NCBI RefSeq assembly: GCF_013113735.1
Contig: NZ_CP053346.1
Coordinates: 4,602,001-4,666,000, forward strand
Direction of reading: 5' to 3'
Source: Sphingomonas sp. AP4-R1
GTDB lineage: Bacteria > Pseudomonadota > Alphaproteobacteria > Sphingomonadales > Sphingomonadaceae
Length of the DNA stretch: 64,000 bases
The notes under the pieces are model-generated. The model did not search any database. It saw only the letters and a list, made by a program, of their open reading frames with translations, and was not told the DNA's origin. A program made the position numbers and the translations under genes. Positions 25,270 through 33,500 of this stretch are shown here, in pieces; positions within the stretch are counted from its first letter, which is position 1; every line of letters begins with the position of its first letter.

Positions 25270-26408
25270 CGGGCGACGATATGACGCGATCGCAGGTGTT
25301 GCGTGTGCTGAGCGGGCGGCTGGCGGGAGTCGAGAAATCGCTGCCCGCCGGCGGGACGCTCTCGATCGGGCATGAATATTGGCAGGACGTGGTGCTCCGC
25401 GATCCGGCCGTGAAAGGCACCGCGCTGGATTTCGCAATCGACGGCGGCACCACCCGGATCACGGTGCTGAGCGGCGCGGCCAGCCTCCTCGGCTCGACGC
25501 TCGCGGCGGGCGAGGCGGCGATCCTCCCTCCCTACGTGCCGTTCACGGTCGGCGGCGTCGCGCTGGCTTATGGCGAGGCCGCGAGCCTACGCTGGGCGGA
25601 TGCGGGCGGTCTCGCCGCCGCCCTTCCGGAGCCGCCCACCCTGCCGCCGACGCTGCAGGACCAGGCGATGACGCTTGCGGCCCGGATGGGCGAGCGGACC
25701 GGCGATTTCCTCGCGGGATGGCGCCTGCCGACACTGGCCGGAGCGAGCATCCTGCTCGTGGCCGCCGCCGCCGCCGGCCCGGCGATGGACGCGATGGGGT
25801 TCACACCCGACCGCGCCGGCCGGGTGGAACGCGCCCTCGACAAGGCGGGCCTCACCGATTTGCGCGCGACGACCAATCACGCGACCAACGCGGTGATCGT
25901 CGCCGGCGTCGTCAATGGCGAGGCCGACCGGGTGCGCGCCAACGAGGTGCTGCGCACCGTGGCGGTGCCCGCCCAGCTCGACGTGCAGACCAGCTCCGAT
26001 CTCGCGCAGGCCAGCGCCGACATCGCCCGCATCCGGGGCCTCTCCGCCCGCGCGCGGCCGATCGGTCGCACGGACGTCGAACTGCACACCAGCCCGCTCA
26101 CCGCAGAGGCGCGCGACCAGCTCGTCGATGCCGTGAAGTCGGACGTGCGCGAGGTCGGCCGCGTCGTGCTTCATGACGATCTGCCGCCGCAGCCGCAGGA
26201 GGGCGAAGGCGGCCCGGTGCGGACCGTGGCCGATGCGACCAAGAAGGTTTCGACCGTCGTCTCGGGCGATCCCGCCTACATCCAGACGGCGGATGGCGCC
26301 CGCTATTTCGCCGGCGCGATGATGCCTTCCGGCCATCGGCTGATGGGCATCGAAGGACAGAGCGTGCGGCTGGAGAAGGACGGCCGCGAGATCCGCGTCA
26401 CGTTCTGA
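25266..26408 (+). CDS. sctD: T3SS inner-membrane ring protein SctD
   Basis: The 380-residue protein has an N-terminal cytoplasmic FHA-like domain (RVLSGRLAGVEKSLPAGGTL, then SIGHEYWQDVVLRD). One membrane segment lies near 156-172 (LAGASILLVAAAAAGPAM). A periplasmic part contains BON-type ring modules (LDKAGLTDLRATTNHATNAV and VIVAGVVNGEADRVRANEVL). It forms the outer inner-membrane ring with SctJ. Its ATG overlaps the sctC stop. Confidence 0.88.
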   Translation: MTGDDMTRSQVLRVLSGRLAGVEKSLPAGGTLSIGHEYWQDVVLRDPAVKGTALDFAIDGGTTRITVLSGAASLLGSTLAAGEAAILPPYVPFTVGGVALAYGEAASLRWADAGGLAAALPEPPTLPPTLQDQAMTLAARMGERTGDFLAGWRLPTLAGASILLVAAAAAGPAMDAMGFTPDRAGRVERALDKAGLTDLRATTNHATNAVIVAGVVNGEADRVRANEVLRTVAVPAQLDVQTSSDLAQASADIARIRGLSARARPIGRTDVELHTSPLTAEARDQLVDAVKSDVREVGRVVLHDDLPPQPQEGEGGPVRTVADATKKVSTVVSGDPAYIQTADGARYFAGAMMPSGHRLMGIEGQSVRLEKDGREIRVTF

Positions 26409-26468
26409 GCAGATGATGTAATGGTGCGTAACCCATTGATGTTCCTGGTAACGTAAAGGAGTTGAACC

Positions 26469-26780
26469 ATGACGACTACGACAACTGGCGGTCTTGGCAT
26501 GCTTGCCGCCGCTCCGCTCAATGGCGCCAACCAGGCCCGCAGCAAGACGACCGGAGGCACCTGGTTCGAGGCGCTCGCCAATGCCTGGGGCCAGACTCTG
26601 GACACACAGGCCGGCCGGATCGAGCAGATGTCCGACACGGTCAGCGCGGGGAGCGACAATCCCAGCCAGATCACGCAGCTCACCGCGGAATCGCTCCGCA
26701 TGAGCTTCATGGCGCAGAGCAGCCAGAGTTCGATCGACAGCGTCGGCAAGGCGCTGGAAACGATGGCGCGCAAAGGCTGA
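26469..26780 (+). CDS. sctF: T3SS needle subunit SctF (candidate)
   Basis: This 103-residue helical protein carries the needle-type turn SAGSDNPSQITQLTAESLRM, then SSIDSVGKALETMARKG, which compares with the DNP turn and C-terminal helix of YscF/PrgI. AAAGGAG is close upstream of the ATG. It lies directly before sctI, the usual order. The fit to SctF is by length, motif and position. An inner-rod paralog is the alternative. Confidence 0.7.
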   Translation: MTTTTTGGLGMLAAAPLNGANQARSKTTGGTWFEALANAWGQTLDTQAGRIEQMSDTVSAGSDNPSQITQLTAESLRMSFMAQSSQSSIDSVGKALETMARKG

Positions 26781-26794
26781 GCGGAGGCGGCACC

Positions 26795-27193
26795 ATGTCG
26801 ATCGAAGCCATCGCGGCGGCGCAGGCGGGCCTTGCGCCCGCCCATGCGCAGTCCGTCCAGACGATCGAGGCGGGTCCCGCCGCCTCGATCGCCGACATCA
26901 CGAGCTTCCAGGGCTCGCTCTCCGCCGCCGGCGCGCGCGGGCCCCTCGCACCCGACGCGCTGGCGCCGGCGCTGAAAGGCATGTTCACCCAGCTCGAGAA
27001 GGTGAACGGCGAGGCACGGCAAGTCTCCGCTTATGCCAAGGCCGCCGAGGCCAAGGGCGTGGCGATGACGCCCGGCGACATTCTCGGCCTCACGGTCCGC
27101 TGCCAGGAATTCATGTTCCACTGTCAGCTCACCTCCAACATCGCCAACCGCACGTCCGACGGCCTGCAACAGCTGTTCCGTCAGCAGAGCTGA
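26795..27193 (+). CDS. sctI: T3SS inner rod protein SctI
   Basis: The 132-residue protein has the YscI/HrpB2-type C-terminus TPGDILGLTVRCQEFMFHCQ, then LTSNIANRTSDGLQQLF. This is the conserved helix that joins the rod to the needle and ring. The N-terminal part is Ala-rich. GGAGG lies 7 bases before the ATG. The gene sits 14 bases after sctF and 19 before sctJ. Confidence 0.85.
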   Translation: MSIEAIAAAQAGLAPAHAQSVQTIEAGPAASIADITSFQGSLSAAGARGPLAPDALAPALKGMFTQLEKVNGEARQVSAYAKAAEAKGVAMTPGDILGLTVRCQEFMFHCQLTSNIANRTSDGLQQLFRQQS

Positions 27194-27212
27194 CGGACCG
27201 CCGAGGAGAGAG

Positions 27213-27965
27213 ATGATGACCTGTCAGGGCCGCGGCGGCCTCGCGATGCTGATCGCGTTCGCCTTGTTGCTGGCCGGCTGTGGCCGTGCCGACCTCTATA
27301 GCAAGCTGACCGAAGCGCAGGCGAACGACATGATCGCCGTGCTCCAGTCAGCAGGCATCTCCGCCAACAAGGAGGATGGCGGCGAGACGGGCTGGACCGT
27401 TTCCGCCGCTCCGGGCGATTTCTCCCGCGCTATCGCGGTGCTGCGCTCGCAGGGCCTCCCGCGCGAGGATTTCTCGTCGCTCGGCACCGTCTTCAAGAAG
27501 GAAGGCTTCGTCTCCTCGCCGGTCGAGGAGCGGGCGCGGCTCAATTACGGCATGAGCCAGGAACTGGCCCACACCATTTCCGACATAGATGGCGTGGTGC
27601 AGGCGCGCGTCCATCTCGCGCTGCCGCAGAAGGATCCGATGGCGGACGCGAAGGAAGCGGCCTCGGCCTCCGTCTTCATCAAATATCGGCCCGGCGCCAA
27701 TATCGAGGCGCAGGTTGGCAAGGTGAAGGCGCTCGTCGTCAATTCGGTCGAAGGCCTGAAATATGACAATGTCTCGGTCGAAACCTTCCCGGCCGAGCCG
27801 CTGCCGGGGCAGGCGCCGGGCACGCCCGGCAGCGTGATCGCGGCCAATTTCGCCTATCTCCTGCTACCTCTCGTCTTCGTGCTTGGCCTGTTGACCGGCT
27901 ATCCCGCGCTCCGGCGCTGGCAACAGAGGCGGCAGGCGCTCGTCCGGCGGGAGCCGCGCGCATGA
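27213..27965 (+). CDS. sctJ: T3SS inner-membrane ring lipoprotein SctJ
   Basis: YscJ/HrcJ-family lipoprotein of 250 residues. The lipobox LLAGC lies near residues 19-23, followed by DLYSKLTEAQANDMIAVLQS and VQARVHLALPQKDP, the two ring-building modules, and a C-terminal membrane helix (FAYLLLPLVFVLGLLTGYPA). It builds the inner ring with SctD. Its stop overlaps the start of the next gene. Confidence 0.95.
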   Translation: MMTCQGRGGLAMLIAFALLLAGCGRADLYSKLTEAQANDMIAVLQSAGISANKEDGGETGWTVSAAPGDFSRAIAVLRSQGLPREDFSSLGTVFKKEGFVSSPVEERARLNYGMSQELAHTISDIDGVVQARVHLALPQKDPMADAKEAASASVFIKYRPGANIEAQVGKVKALVVNSVEGLKYDNVSVETFPAEPLPGQAPGTPGSVIAANFAYLLLPLVFVLGLLTGYPALRRWQQRRQALVRREPRA

Positions 27966-28480
27966 CGGCGCGGGACCGGCGGCACACGCTCGCCGCGATC
28001 GGAACCGCGTTGCTCGCGCGCGACGGCGGCCCCGGCGAACGGCGCGCCGCCGCGCTCCGCCGCAGGCTTGCCGGCGGCCCGGCGACGGCGCTGTCGTTCG
28101 AGGATCTCCCCGCCGTGCCGTCATGGGCGCGTCTGCCCCATGCCGCGCGCCGGCAGATCGCCCATCGCGCGGCGCTCGCCTCGATCGCTCCCACGCTCGC
28201 CGTGACGATCGACGGCGCGGTGCTGCGCGACCATGCCGCGGTGGCGGGAGAGGAGGCGCTCGACTGGGCGATCGCGCAGGCCGACCGCCTGCCGGCCGAC
28301 GCGGGTCTGCCCGCCGTGGATGCGGCCGGCCTCGATGCGCGCGGTCTGGCGCTGATGCGGGCGACGCTGCCGGAGAATATGCGCTGCCTCGTCGATCCGG
28401 GCGCGGAGCCGATCGACCCGCCTCGCGCGCTCGCCGAGGCCTGCGTCGCGGCGGCCATCGAAGGAGCCGCGACGTCATGA
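27962..28480 (+). CDS. sctK: SctK-like T3SS protein (by position)
   Basis: The 172-residue soluble protein lies between sctJ and sctL and overlaps both by 4 bases. In other injectisomes this slot holds SctK (YscK, OrgA, HrpB4), the adaptor that joins the C-ring pods to SctD. SctK sequences diverge strongly and I see no decisive motif here, so the call is mainly from gene order, size and predicted helical content. Confidence 0.6.
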   Translation: MTARDRRHTLAAIGTALLARDGGPGERRAAALRRRLAGGPATALSFEDLPAVPSWARLPHAARRQIAHRAALASIAPTLAVTIDGAVLRDHAAVAGEEALDWAIAQADRLPADAGLPAVDAAGLDARGLALMRATLPENMRCLVDPGAEPIDPPRALAEACVAAAIEGAATS

Positions 28481-29082
28481 GCTTCATCGTGTTGCATGCC
28501 GATCGCGTCGCCACGGCGATGACGGACGATCCCATCGTCCCGGCTCGCGACCTCCGCCTCCTGAACGGCGCAGTCGCCCTGCTCGCCGAAGCCAATCAGG
28601 TTCACACCGATATGGGAAGACAGGCCGATATGGCACGCAGGGCGGCGCGGGACGAGGGCTTCGCCGAAGGCCGACGCGCGGGCGTCGAGGCGGGCGCGGC
28701 CGATGTCCGGGCCGAGATCTTCCAGCTCGCGATGCGGGATGGCGAGGAACGGCGTCGCCGGCAGGGCGAGATCGCCGCTCTCGCTCTGGAAGTCGTTCGC
28801 CGGATCGCGGGCGAAGTGGGCGAAGCAGTCTTCGTGGCGGGCCTCGCCGAGCGCGCCACCGCGGCGCTGGCCCCGGATACGATCGCCACGATCCGCGTCG
28901 CGCCCGCACAGGTCGAAACCGTCGCGGCCCGCCTCGCCCACCGGGCGGGGCTTGCCGTCGAGGGCGATGCGACGCTCGATCCCACCGACTGCGTCGTCGA
29001 GACCGCGCTCGGCCGCACGCATGCCGGGCTCGAAACCCAGATCGCCCAGATCGAGGCCGCCTGGGCCCGGGCAGCGTCATGA
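28477..29082 (+). CDS. sctL: T3SS stator protein SctL
   Basis: YscL/FliH-family protein of 201 residues. A long charged helical N-terminal half (ARDEGFAEGRRAGVEAGA) leads to a C-terminal domain (ALALEVVRRIAGEVGEAVFV, CVVETALGRTHAGLETQIAQ). It holds the SctN ATPase to the sorting platform and restrains it. The ATG overlaps the previous stop (ATGA) and its own stop overlaps sctN. Confidence 0.85.
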   Translation: MSFIVLHADRVATAMTDDPIVPARDLRLLNGAVALLAEANQVHTDMGRQADMARRAARDEGFAEGRRAGVEAGAADVRAEIFQLAMRDGEERRRRQGEIAALALEVVRRIAGEVGEAVFVAGLAERATAALAPDTIATIRVAPAQVETVAARLAHRAGLAVEGDATLDPTDCVVETALGRTHAGLETQIAQIEAAWARAAS

Positions 29083-30404
29083 CGCTGCTCGCCGCGCCCG
29101 AGCCCGGCGCGCTGCTCGACAGCCTGCGCCGGATCAGCACGGTCGAACGCCGGGGCCGGCTGATCGAGGCGGTGGGCACCACGTTGCGCGTGACCGGCAT
29201 CGACGCGCGCATCGGCCAGATGTGCGAGGTCGTGGAACCCGCCACGGGTCATAGCGTGCCCGCCGAGGTGATAGGGCTCGCCGCCGGAGCCGCAATCCTC
29301 ACCCCGCTCGCCGATCTGCGCGGGCTTTCGGTAGGAGCCGAGGTGCTGGTCCGCGCCGGCGAGGAGGGCGTTCCCTTCGGTCCCGCCTTGCTCGGACGCG
29401 TGCTGGACGGTCGCGGCCGGCCGATCGACGGCGGCGACCCGCTGCCCGCCAACCTGCCCCGTCGCCCGCTCTACGCGCCCGCCCCGCAACCGATGGCGCG
29501 CACGCCGATCGATACGGTGCTCGCCACCGGCGTGCGCGCGGTCGATACCCTTCTCACCATCGGCGAAGGGCAGCGCGTGGGCGTGTTCGCGGCAGCGGGC
29601 GGCGGCAAATCGACGCTGCTGGGCATGCTCGCGCGCTTCGCCACGGCGGAGATCATCGTGATCGCGCTGATCGGCGAGCGCGGCCGCGAAGTCCGCGAGT
29701 TCATCGAGGACAGTCTCGGGCCGGACGGGCTCGCCCGTTCGGTGATCGTGTGCGCCACCTCCGATCGGCCGGCGATGGAACGGGTCCGCGCCGCGCACCA
29801 CGCGACGGCCATTGCGGAAGGCTTCCGCGCGCAGGGCAAGAGCGTCCTGCTGCTGATGGATTCCGCCACGCGGTTCGCCCGCGCGCTGCGCGAGATCGGG
29901 CTCGCCGCGGGAGAGCCGCCGGTCCGGCGCGGCTTCCCGCCCTCCGTCTTCGCCGAGTTGCCGCGCCTGTTCGAGCGCGCCGGCACGGACGAAAGCGGCG
30001 CGATCACAGGCATCTACACGGTCCTGATGGAAGACGAGGACAATAGCGATCCTGTCGCCGAGGAGGTCCGATCGATCCTCGACGGGCACATCATCCTCTC
30101 GCGCAAGCTCGGCGCCGCCGGCCATTATCCGGCGATCGACGTGCTTGGCAGCCTGAGCCGCCTCTTCACCCGTCTCTCGGAACGCTCCCACGCGCAGGCG
30201 GCCGCCCGCGTTCGCGCCTTGATGGCCAAATATGCGGAGATCGAATTTCTCGTGCAGGTGGGCGAATATAGCGCCGGCGCCGATCCGCTCGCCGACAAGG
30301 CGATCGCCGCGCGCGCCGAGATCGAGGCGCTGCTCCGCCAGCCCGCCGACCGCAACGAACCTTTCGCCCAGTCGCTGATGCTGCTGCAGGGAGCGGGGAC
30401 ATGA
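29079..30404 (+). CDS. sctN: T3SS ATPase SctN
   Basis: FliI/YscN-family ATPase of 441 residues. The Walker A motif AAAGGGKST is near residues 170-178. LIGERGREVREFIEDSLG and LLLMDSATRFARALREIGLA (Walker B) follow, then the C-terminal ASTRE-like chaperone-binding part. It strips chaperones and unfolds cargo at the gate. It overlaps sctL and sctO by 4 bases each. Confidence 0.96.
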   Translation: MTLLAAPEPGALLDSLRRISTVERRGRLIEAVGTTLRVTGIDARIGQMCEVVEPATGHSVPAEVIGLAAGAAILTPLADLRGLSVGAEVLVRAGEEGVPFGPALLGRVLDGRGRPIDGGDPLPANLPRRPLYAPAPQPMARTPIDTVLATGVRAVDTLLTIGEGQRVGVFAAAGGGKSTLLGMLARFATAEIIVIALIGERGREVREFIEDSLGPDGLARSVIVCATSDRPAMERVRAAHHATAIAEGFRAQGKSVLLLMDSATRFARALREIGLAAGEPPVRRGFPPSVFAELPRLFERAGTDESGAITGIYTVLMEDEDNSDPVAEEVRSILDGHIILSRKLGAAGHYPAIDVLGSLSRLFTRLSERSHAQAAARVRALMAKYAEIEFLVQVGEYSAGADPLADKAIAARAEIEALLRQPADRNEPFAQSLMLLQGAGT

Positions 30405-30853
30405 CCACCACCGTTCCACAGCCGCGCCTGCTCGTCCGCCTGCGCGAGATGCGATTGACGCGCGCGCATCGTGCGCTGCTCGCCGCCCGCGCGGCGCACG
30501 AGGCGGCCGTGGCGGCGGCGCGCGCGGCCGACGCGGCGGCGGCCGACGCGGATCTCGCGCTGGCCGAGAACCGGATGGAATTGTCCGCCGATCTCAATGC
30601 CGCCGCTACGCGGCTCGCATTGGTCGATCGCTCGACCTTTCTCCAGGCCGTCGCCCGCAGTGCCGCCAGCGACGCGACAGAACAGCGGCGCCTGTGCGAT
30701 GCCGCCGAGCGCGATCGCCGTCACGCGATGATCCTCGCCCATGCCCGGCGCGATCGGATCGCCGATCATGCGCGCCTCGTCGCGCGCGGCGCGGCGGCCG
30801 CCGCCGAGGAAGGCATCGCCCTCGACATGGAAGAAAGCCGGAGCCGACGATGA
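30401..30853 (+). CDS. sctO: T3SS stalk protein SctO
   Basis: The 150-residue, almost fully helical protein is rich in Ala and Arg with long coiled coils (LLVRLREMRLTRAHRALLAA and RAAHEAAVAAARAADAAAAD). It sits right after the ATPase gene, the position of SctO (YscO, HrpB7, FliJ), which links the ATPase to SctV. Sequence is weakly conserved in this family, so position and coiled-coil shape carry the call. Confidence 0.8.
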   Translation: MTTTVPQPRLLVRLREMRLTRAHRALLAARAAHEAAVAAARAADAAAADADLALAENRMELSADLNAAATRLALVDRSTFLQAVARSAASDATEQRRLCDAAERDRRHAMILAHARRDRIADHARLVARGAAAAAEEGIALDMEESRSRR

Positions 30854-31521
30854 TGACGACCCCGAGCCCCGCCGCCCGCCCTCCGACCTCTTCCCGCAAT
30901 GCCGCCGCGCAGCCCCGTCCCCATACCTCTACCGAGGATGTGGGCGCGATGCGGCAGGCGCTCGATCGCGCCTCGGGCAAGCCCGTTCAGGCGCGACCGG
31001 GCGACCGCCCTGCCCCGCGCCTCGGCCGCGCGCCCGAGCGGCTTGCGGACGGCCGGATCAAGAGGGAGGACTTCCCCCTGGAGCGCGAGACACAAGGCGA
31101 GGACCAAGTCGCCATCACGCCCCGCGAAGAGCGCCGGAGCCCGACGTTCGAGGACAGCGACCGGGATCGGCAGACCACCTCGCTCCTCTTGCTCGCGACC
31201 GCCCAGCAGCCGGTCCAGCCCGTCACCGTGCCCGACGCGCCCGCGCCTCATGTCGATCCTGCCGCCTTCGCCCAGTTGATGACGACGCTCTGGCTGCGCG
31301 AGCGGAGCAAGGGCGCAAGGGAGGTCGTCGTCACGTTCGGCAGCGATGCATGGCCGGCGACCGGCGCGCGGCTCGTTCGCAACGCCGCAGGCTCGCTCGA
31401 CGTCCAGATTCATGCCGCCGACGGCGGCGCGCGCTTCGAGGGCGAGCCGATGGACCGATTGGCGGGCCACATGGCGGACACCGGGATCGCGATCGGTGCG
31501 CTGAGCCTCCGCGACGGCTGA
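30850..31521 (+). CDS. sctP: T3SS needle-length/substrate-switch protein SctP
   Basis: The 223-residue protein has a Pro- and Gln-rich disordered N-terminal part and a compact C-terminal domain (REVVVTFGSDAWPATGARLV, then LDVQIHAADGGARFEG). This resembles the substrate-switch domain of YscP/HrpP. It is the last gene of the rightward core operon, with its ATG overlapping the sctO stop. It is convergent with the ankyrin gene 7 bases away. Confidence 0.75.
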   Translation: MMTTPSPAARPPTSSRNAAAQPRPHTSTEDVGAMRQALDRASGKPVQARPGDRPAPRLGRAPERLADGRIKREDFPLERETQGEDQVAITPREERRSPTFEDSDRDRQTTSLLLLATAQQPVQPVTVPDAPAPHVDPAAFAQLMTTLWLRERSKGAREVVVTFGSDAWPATGARLVRNAAGSLDVQIHAADGGARFEGEPMDRLAGHMADTGIAIGALSLRDG

Positions 31522-31528
31522 CGCCGGG

Positions 31529-32401
31529 TTACTTCGCCCGTTCCGCGCGCCGTCGGATCAGCGCGAGGACCGCCTCCGGCACTGGCTTCGCACCTTTGGC
31601 GCGAGCCGCCGCCGGCGGCCATTCGCCCGCCAGCGCGAGCGCGCGCACCCGAGCCGGATCGGGAGCCGGCACCGGCCAGCGGAGCGTCTTCCGGCGCCCG
31701 CGCAGCCTCGCGCGCGCGGCCTCCTCTTCCGCCGACCGGGTCAGCATCGGCGCATCCAGCGCACTGCCCAGATTGCCGCCCCCCGCGTCGATCGCCCAGG
31801 GATCGGCGCCGCGATCGAGCAGCAGTTCGGCGATGCGGAAATGCTCCATGTCGAGCGCGCTCTGGAGCGGCCGGTTGCCCGTCGCCTCCATCCGGTTCGG
31901 ATCGGCCTTGTGATCCAGCAGCAGGCGCACCGCACCGATCGAATTGAGCGCGATCGCGGTCGCCATCGGCCCGGCGGCATCGCCCTTGGGCTCGGGCGAA
32001 GCGCCCGCCTCCAGCAGCCCGAAGGCCAGATCGGGTGCGGTCGCACGCAGGGCGAGCCCCAGCGCCACCCCGGGCACCGTCCCGTCCATCGGCGCGCCAT
32101 GCCGCGCCAGCAGCGCGATCGCGCGCGCGTCGCAACTCGCCACCGCAACCGAGAGCATGTCGTGATGCGCGCCGACCCGCAGTCGACCCAGCGCCGGATC
32201 ACGTGCAATCAGGCTCTCCGCCCGTGCCCAGTCCCGGCCCAGCAGTGCCAGCGCGAGATCGCGGCCGCTCTGGCCGAGCCCTGCATCCAGCGCGATTTCG
32301 TCCTGGGTCGGCGGCGTCGTCCCGGCGACGAAGCAGCCGGCCATGGCGTTGGTGGAGATCAAGGTCAGCGTCACGGCCAGGATCCGGTCAATTCGCATCA
32401 T
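31529..32401 (-). CDS. Exported ankyrin-repeat protein, candidate lipase immunity protein
   Basis: The 290-residue protein has a leader ending in NAMAGC, which may be a lipobox, so it may be anchored in the envelope. Several ankyrin repeats follow (GPMATAIALNSIGAVRLLLD with HKADPNRM; RPLQSALDMEHFRIAELLLD with RGADPWAID). It lies 43 bases downstream of the lipase gene on the same strand. Repeat-type envelope proteins are known immunity partners of some T6SS lipases (Sel1-like proteins for Tle5b). The same role is inferred here. Confidence 0.75.
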   Translation of the reverse strand: MMRIDRILAVTLTLISTNAMAGCFVAGTTPPTQDEIALDAGLGQSGRDLALALLGRDWARAESLIARDPALGRLRVGAHHDMLSVAVASCDARAIALLARHGAPMDGTVPGVALGLALRATAPDLAFGLLEAGASPEPKGDAAGPMATAIALNSIGAVRLLLDHKADPNRMEATGNRPLQSALDMEHFRIAELLLDRGADPWAIDAGGGNLGSALDAPMLTRSAEEEAARARLRGRRKTLRWPVPAPDPARVRALALAGEWPPAAARAKGAKPVPEAVLALIRRRAERAK

Positions 32402-32444
32402 GCGGCCTTATCCGGAGCCATGCCGCCTCCGGTCAATGGCGGCG

Positions 32445-33371
32445 TCAGCGGAGCGCCGCCGCGCCCGCCAGCACCCAGTCGATGCCATGGCGATCGACCG
32501 GATTGAGCCCGTCCCAGAAGGATTTCCCCTCGGGCCGCACGTCGGGCAAGGTGTGGCGCGAGCCATAAGCCTCGGGCGCATCCGCTCCGACGCCACCGGC
32601 AATTCCCCCGATCGGCCCTCCCAGCAGGCCGCCCAGGATCGATCCGGCCACCCGATCGCCGCCGTCCTGCACCAGCGTCAGCGCTTCGCCCGGCACATGC
32701 CAGGCCTGTACCGCTGCGGCGCCGCGACCTTGGGCGGCGGCGATGCCGCGCGCCTCGCCGATCGTGCGGTCGGAAAGCCCCGCCGCGTTGAACGTGTCCG
32801 CCTCACGCCCGCTCGCGATGGCGGCCGCCGAGGCCAGTCCGCCGCCAAGCGAGTGCCCCGTCAGCGTCACCTCCGCGCCCGAGCGCGCCAGCTGCCGGCC
32901 GATCTGCAGGGCTTTGGCATAACTCGGCGCGTCCATACCGAGCCCCTGCTGGAGGTTGTTCTGCCAGTCCTCGCCCGTCTTCGATCCCCGGAAGGAAACG
33001 ATGTAGCGCGTCCCGCCCTCGCCATCGGCCGTGGCGTAGACGCGCGCGCGAAAGCTGGAGACGCCGGGCTGCTCCAGCATCGTCGGCGTCAGGCCGAGCT
33101 CCGCCAGCTCGCTCTCGCCGGCGACGCGGTATCCGGCGGGCGGCTTCGGGACATCGTTGTAGACGTCGGCGGCGAGCAGCGCACTTTCCTGCGTGCGTGC
33201 GGTGAGATCCGTATCGTTGGCGGGTGCGGCCGGGGCCGAGGGCGCCGGCGCGCGGGCGACCGAGGGCGTGCCCTGCCAGTCCGCGGCATAGGCGGACGCG
33301 CCGCTACCGCTCGCGCCGTCCGAGGGACGGGATGCCGGGGCTGCGGCGACAGTGCTGACGGACTGAATCAT
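32445..33371 (-). CDS. Class 3-type lipase, putative T3SS effector
   Basis: The 308-residue alpha/beta hydrolase has a Ser/Ala/Pro/Gly-rich leader (MIQSVSTVAAAPASRPSDGA) and no Sec signal. Motifs are YIVSFRGSKTGEDWQNNLQQ (oxyanion region) and EVTLTGHSLGGGLASAAAIA with the nucleophile Ser near residue 174. A likely Asp lies in the following strands and His in GSRHTLPD or VDRHGIDWV. It probably cleaves phospholipids in a target membrane. A Gly-rich segment (GSILGGLLGGPIGGIAGGV) lies near residue 245. GGGAGG precedes the ATG and box 6 lies upstream. Confidence 0.82.
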   Translation of the reverse strand: MIQSVSTVAAAPASRPSDGASGSGASAYAADWQGTPSVARAPAPSAPAAPANDTDLTARTQESALLAADVYNDVPKPPAGYRVAGESELAELGLTPTMLEQPGVSSFRARVYATADGEGGTRYIVSFRGSKTGEDWQNNLQQGLGMDAPSYAKALQIGRQLARSGAEVTLTGHSLGGGLASAAAIASGREADTFNAAGLSDRTIGEARGIAAAQGRGAAAVQAWHVPGEALTLVQDGGDRVAGSILGGLLGGPIGGIAGGVGADAPEAYGSRHTLPDVRPEGKSFWDGLNPVDRHGIDWVLAGAAALR

Positions 33372-33425
33372 CGACGGGCCTCCCTGACCATGCCGTCAGG
33401 GTGATCGGTCGCGCCGTCCCGCGCC

Positions 33426-33442
33426 ATAATCGCAAAGACTAG
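33426..33442 (-). promoter_or_regulatory. 17-bp dyad operator, T3SS box 6 (lipase)
   Basis: In the direction of transcription it reads CTAGTCT-TTG-CGATTAT, two mismatches from the consensus and the weakest of the six. Its centre is 63 bp from the ATG at 33371. Confidence 0.65.
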
Positions 33443-33500
33443 GGCGCTTTCGAAGCGGGCGGATCACCTGCGGGCTCTGAAATCGCGCCGAAACGCCGGT

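Noticed and set aside
28602..30419. A 605-codon open frame antisense to sctL and sctN
   Set aside because: sctN carries intact Walker motifs, and the antisense frame has no recognisable domain.
15979..31521. Flagellar gene cluster
   Set aside because: The FliO-like, SctV, SctU and SctN proteins look flagellar at first, but the secretin SctC, SctD, SctI and the needle gene, and the lack of hook, rod or flagellin genes, show an injectisome.
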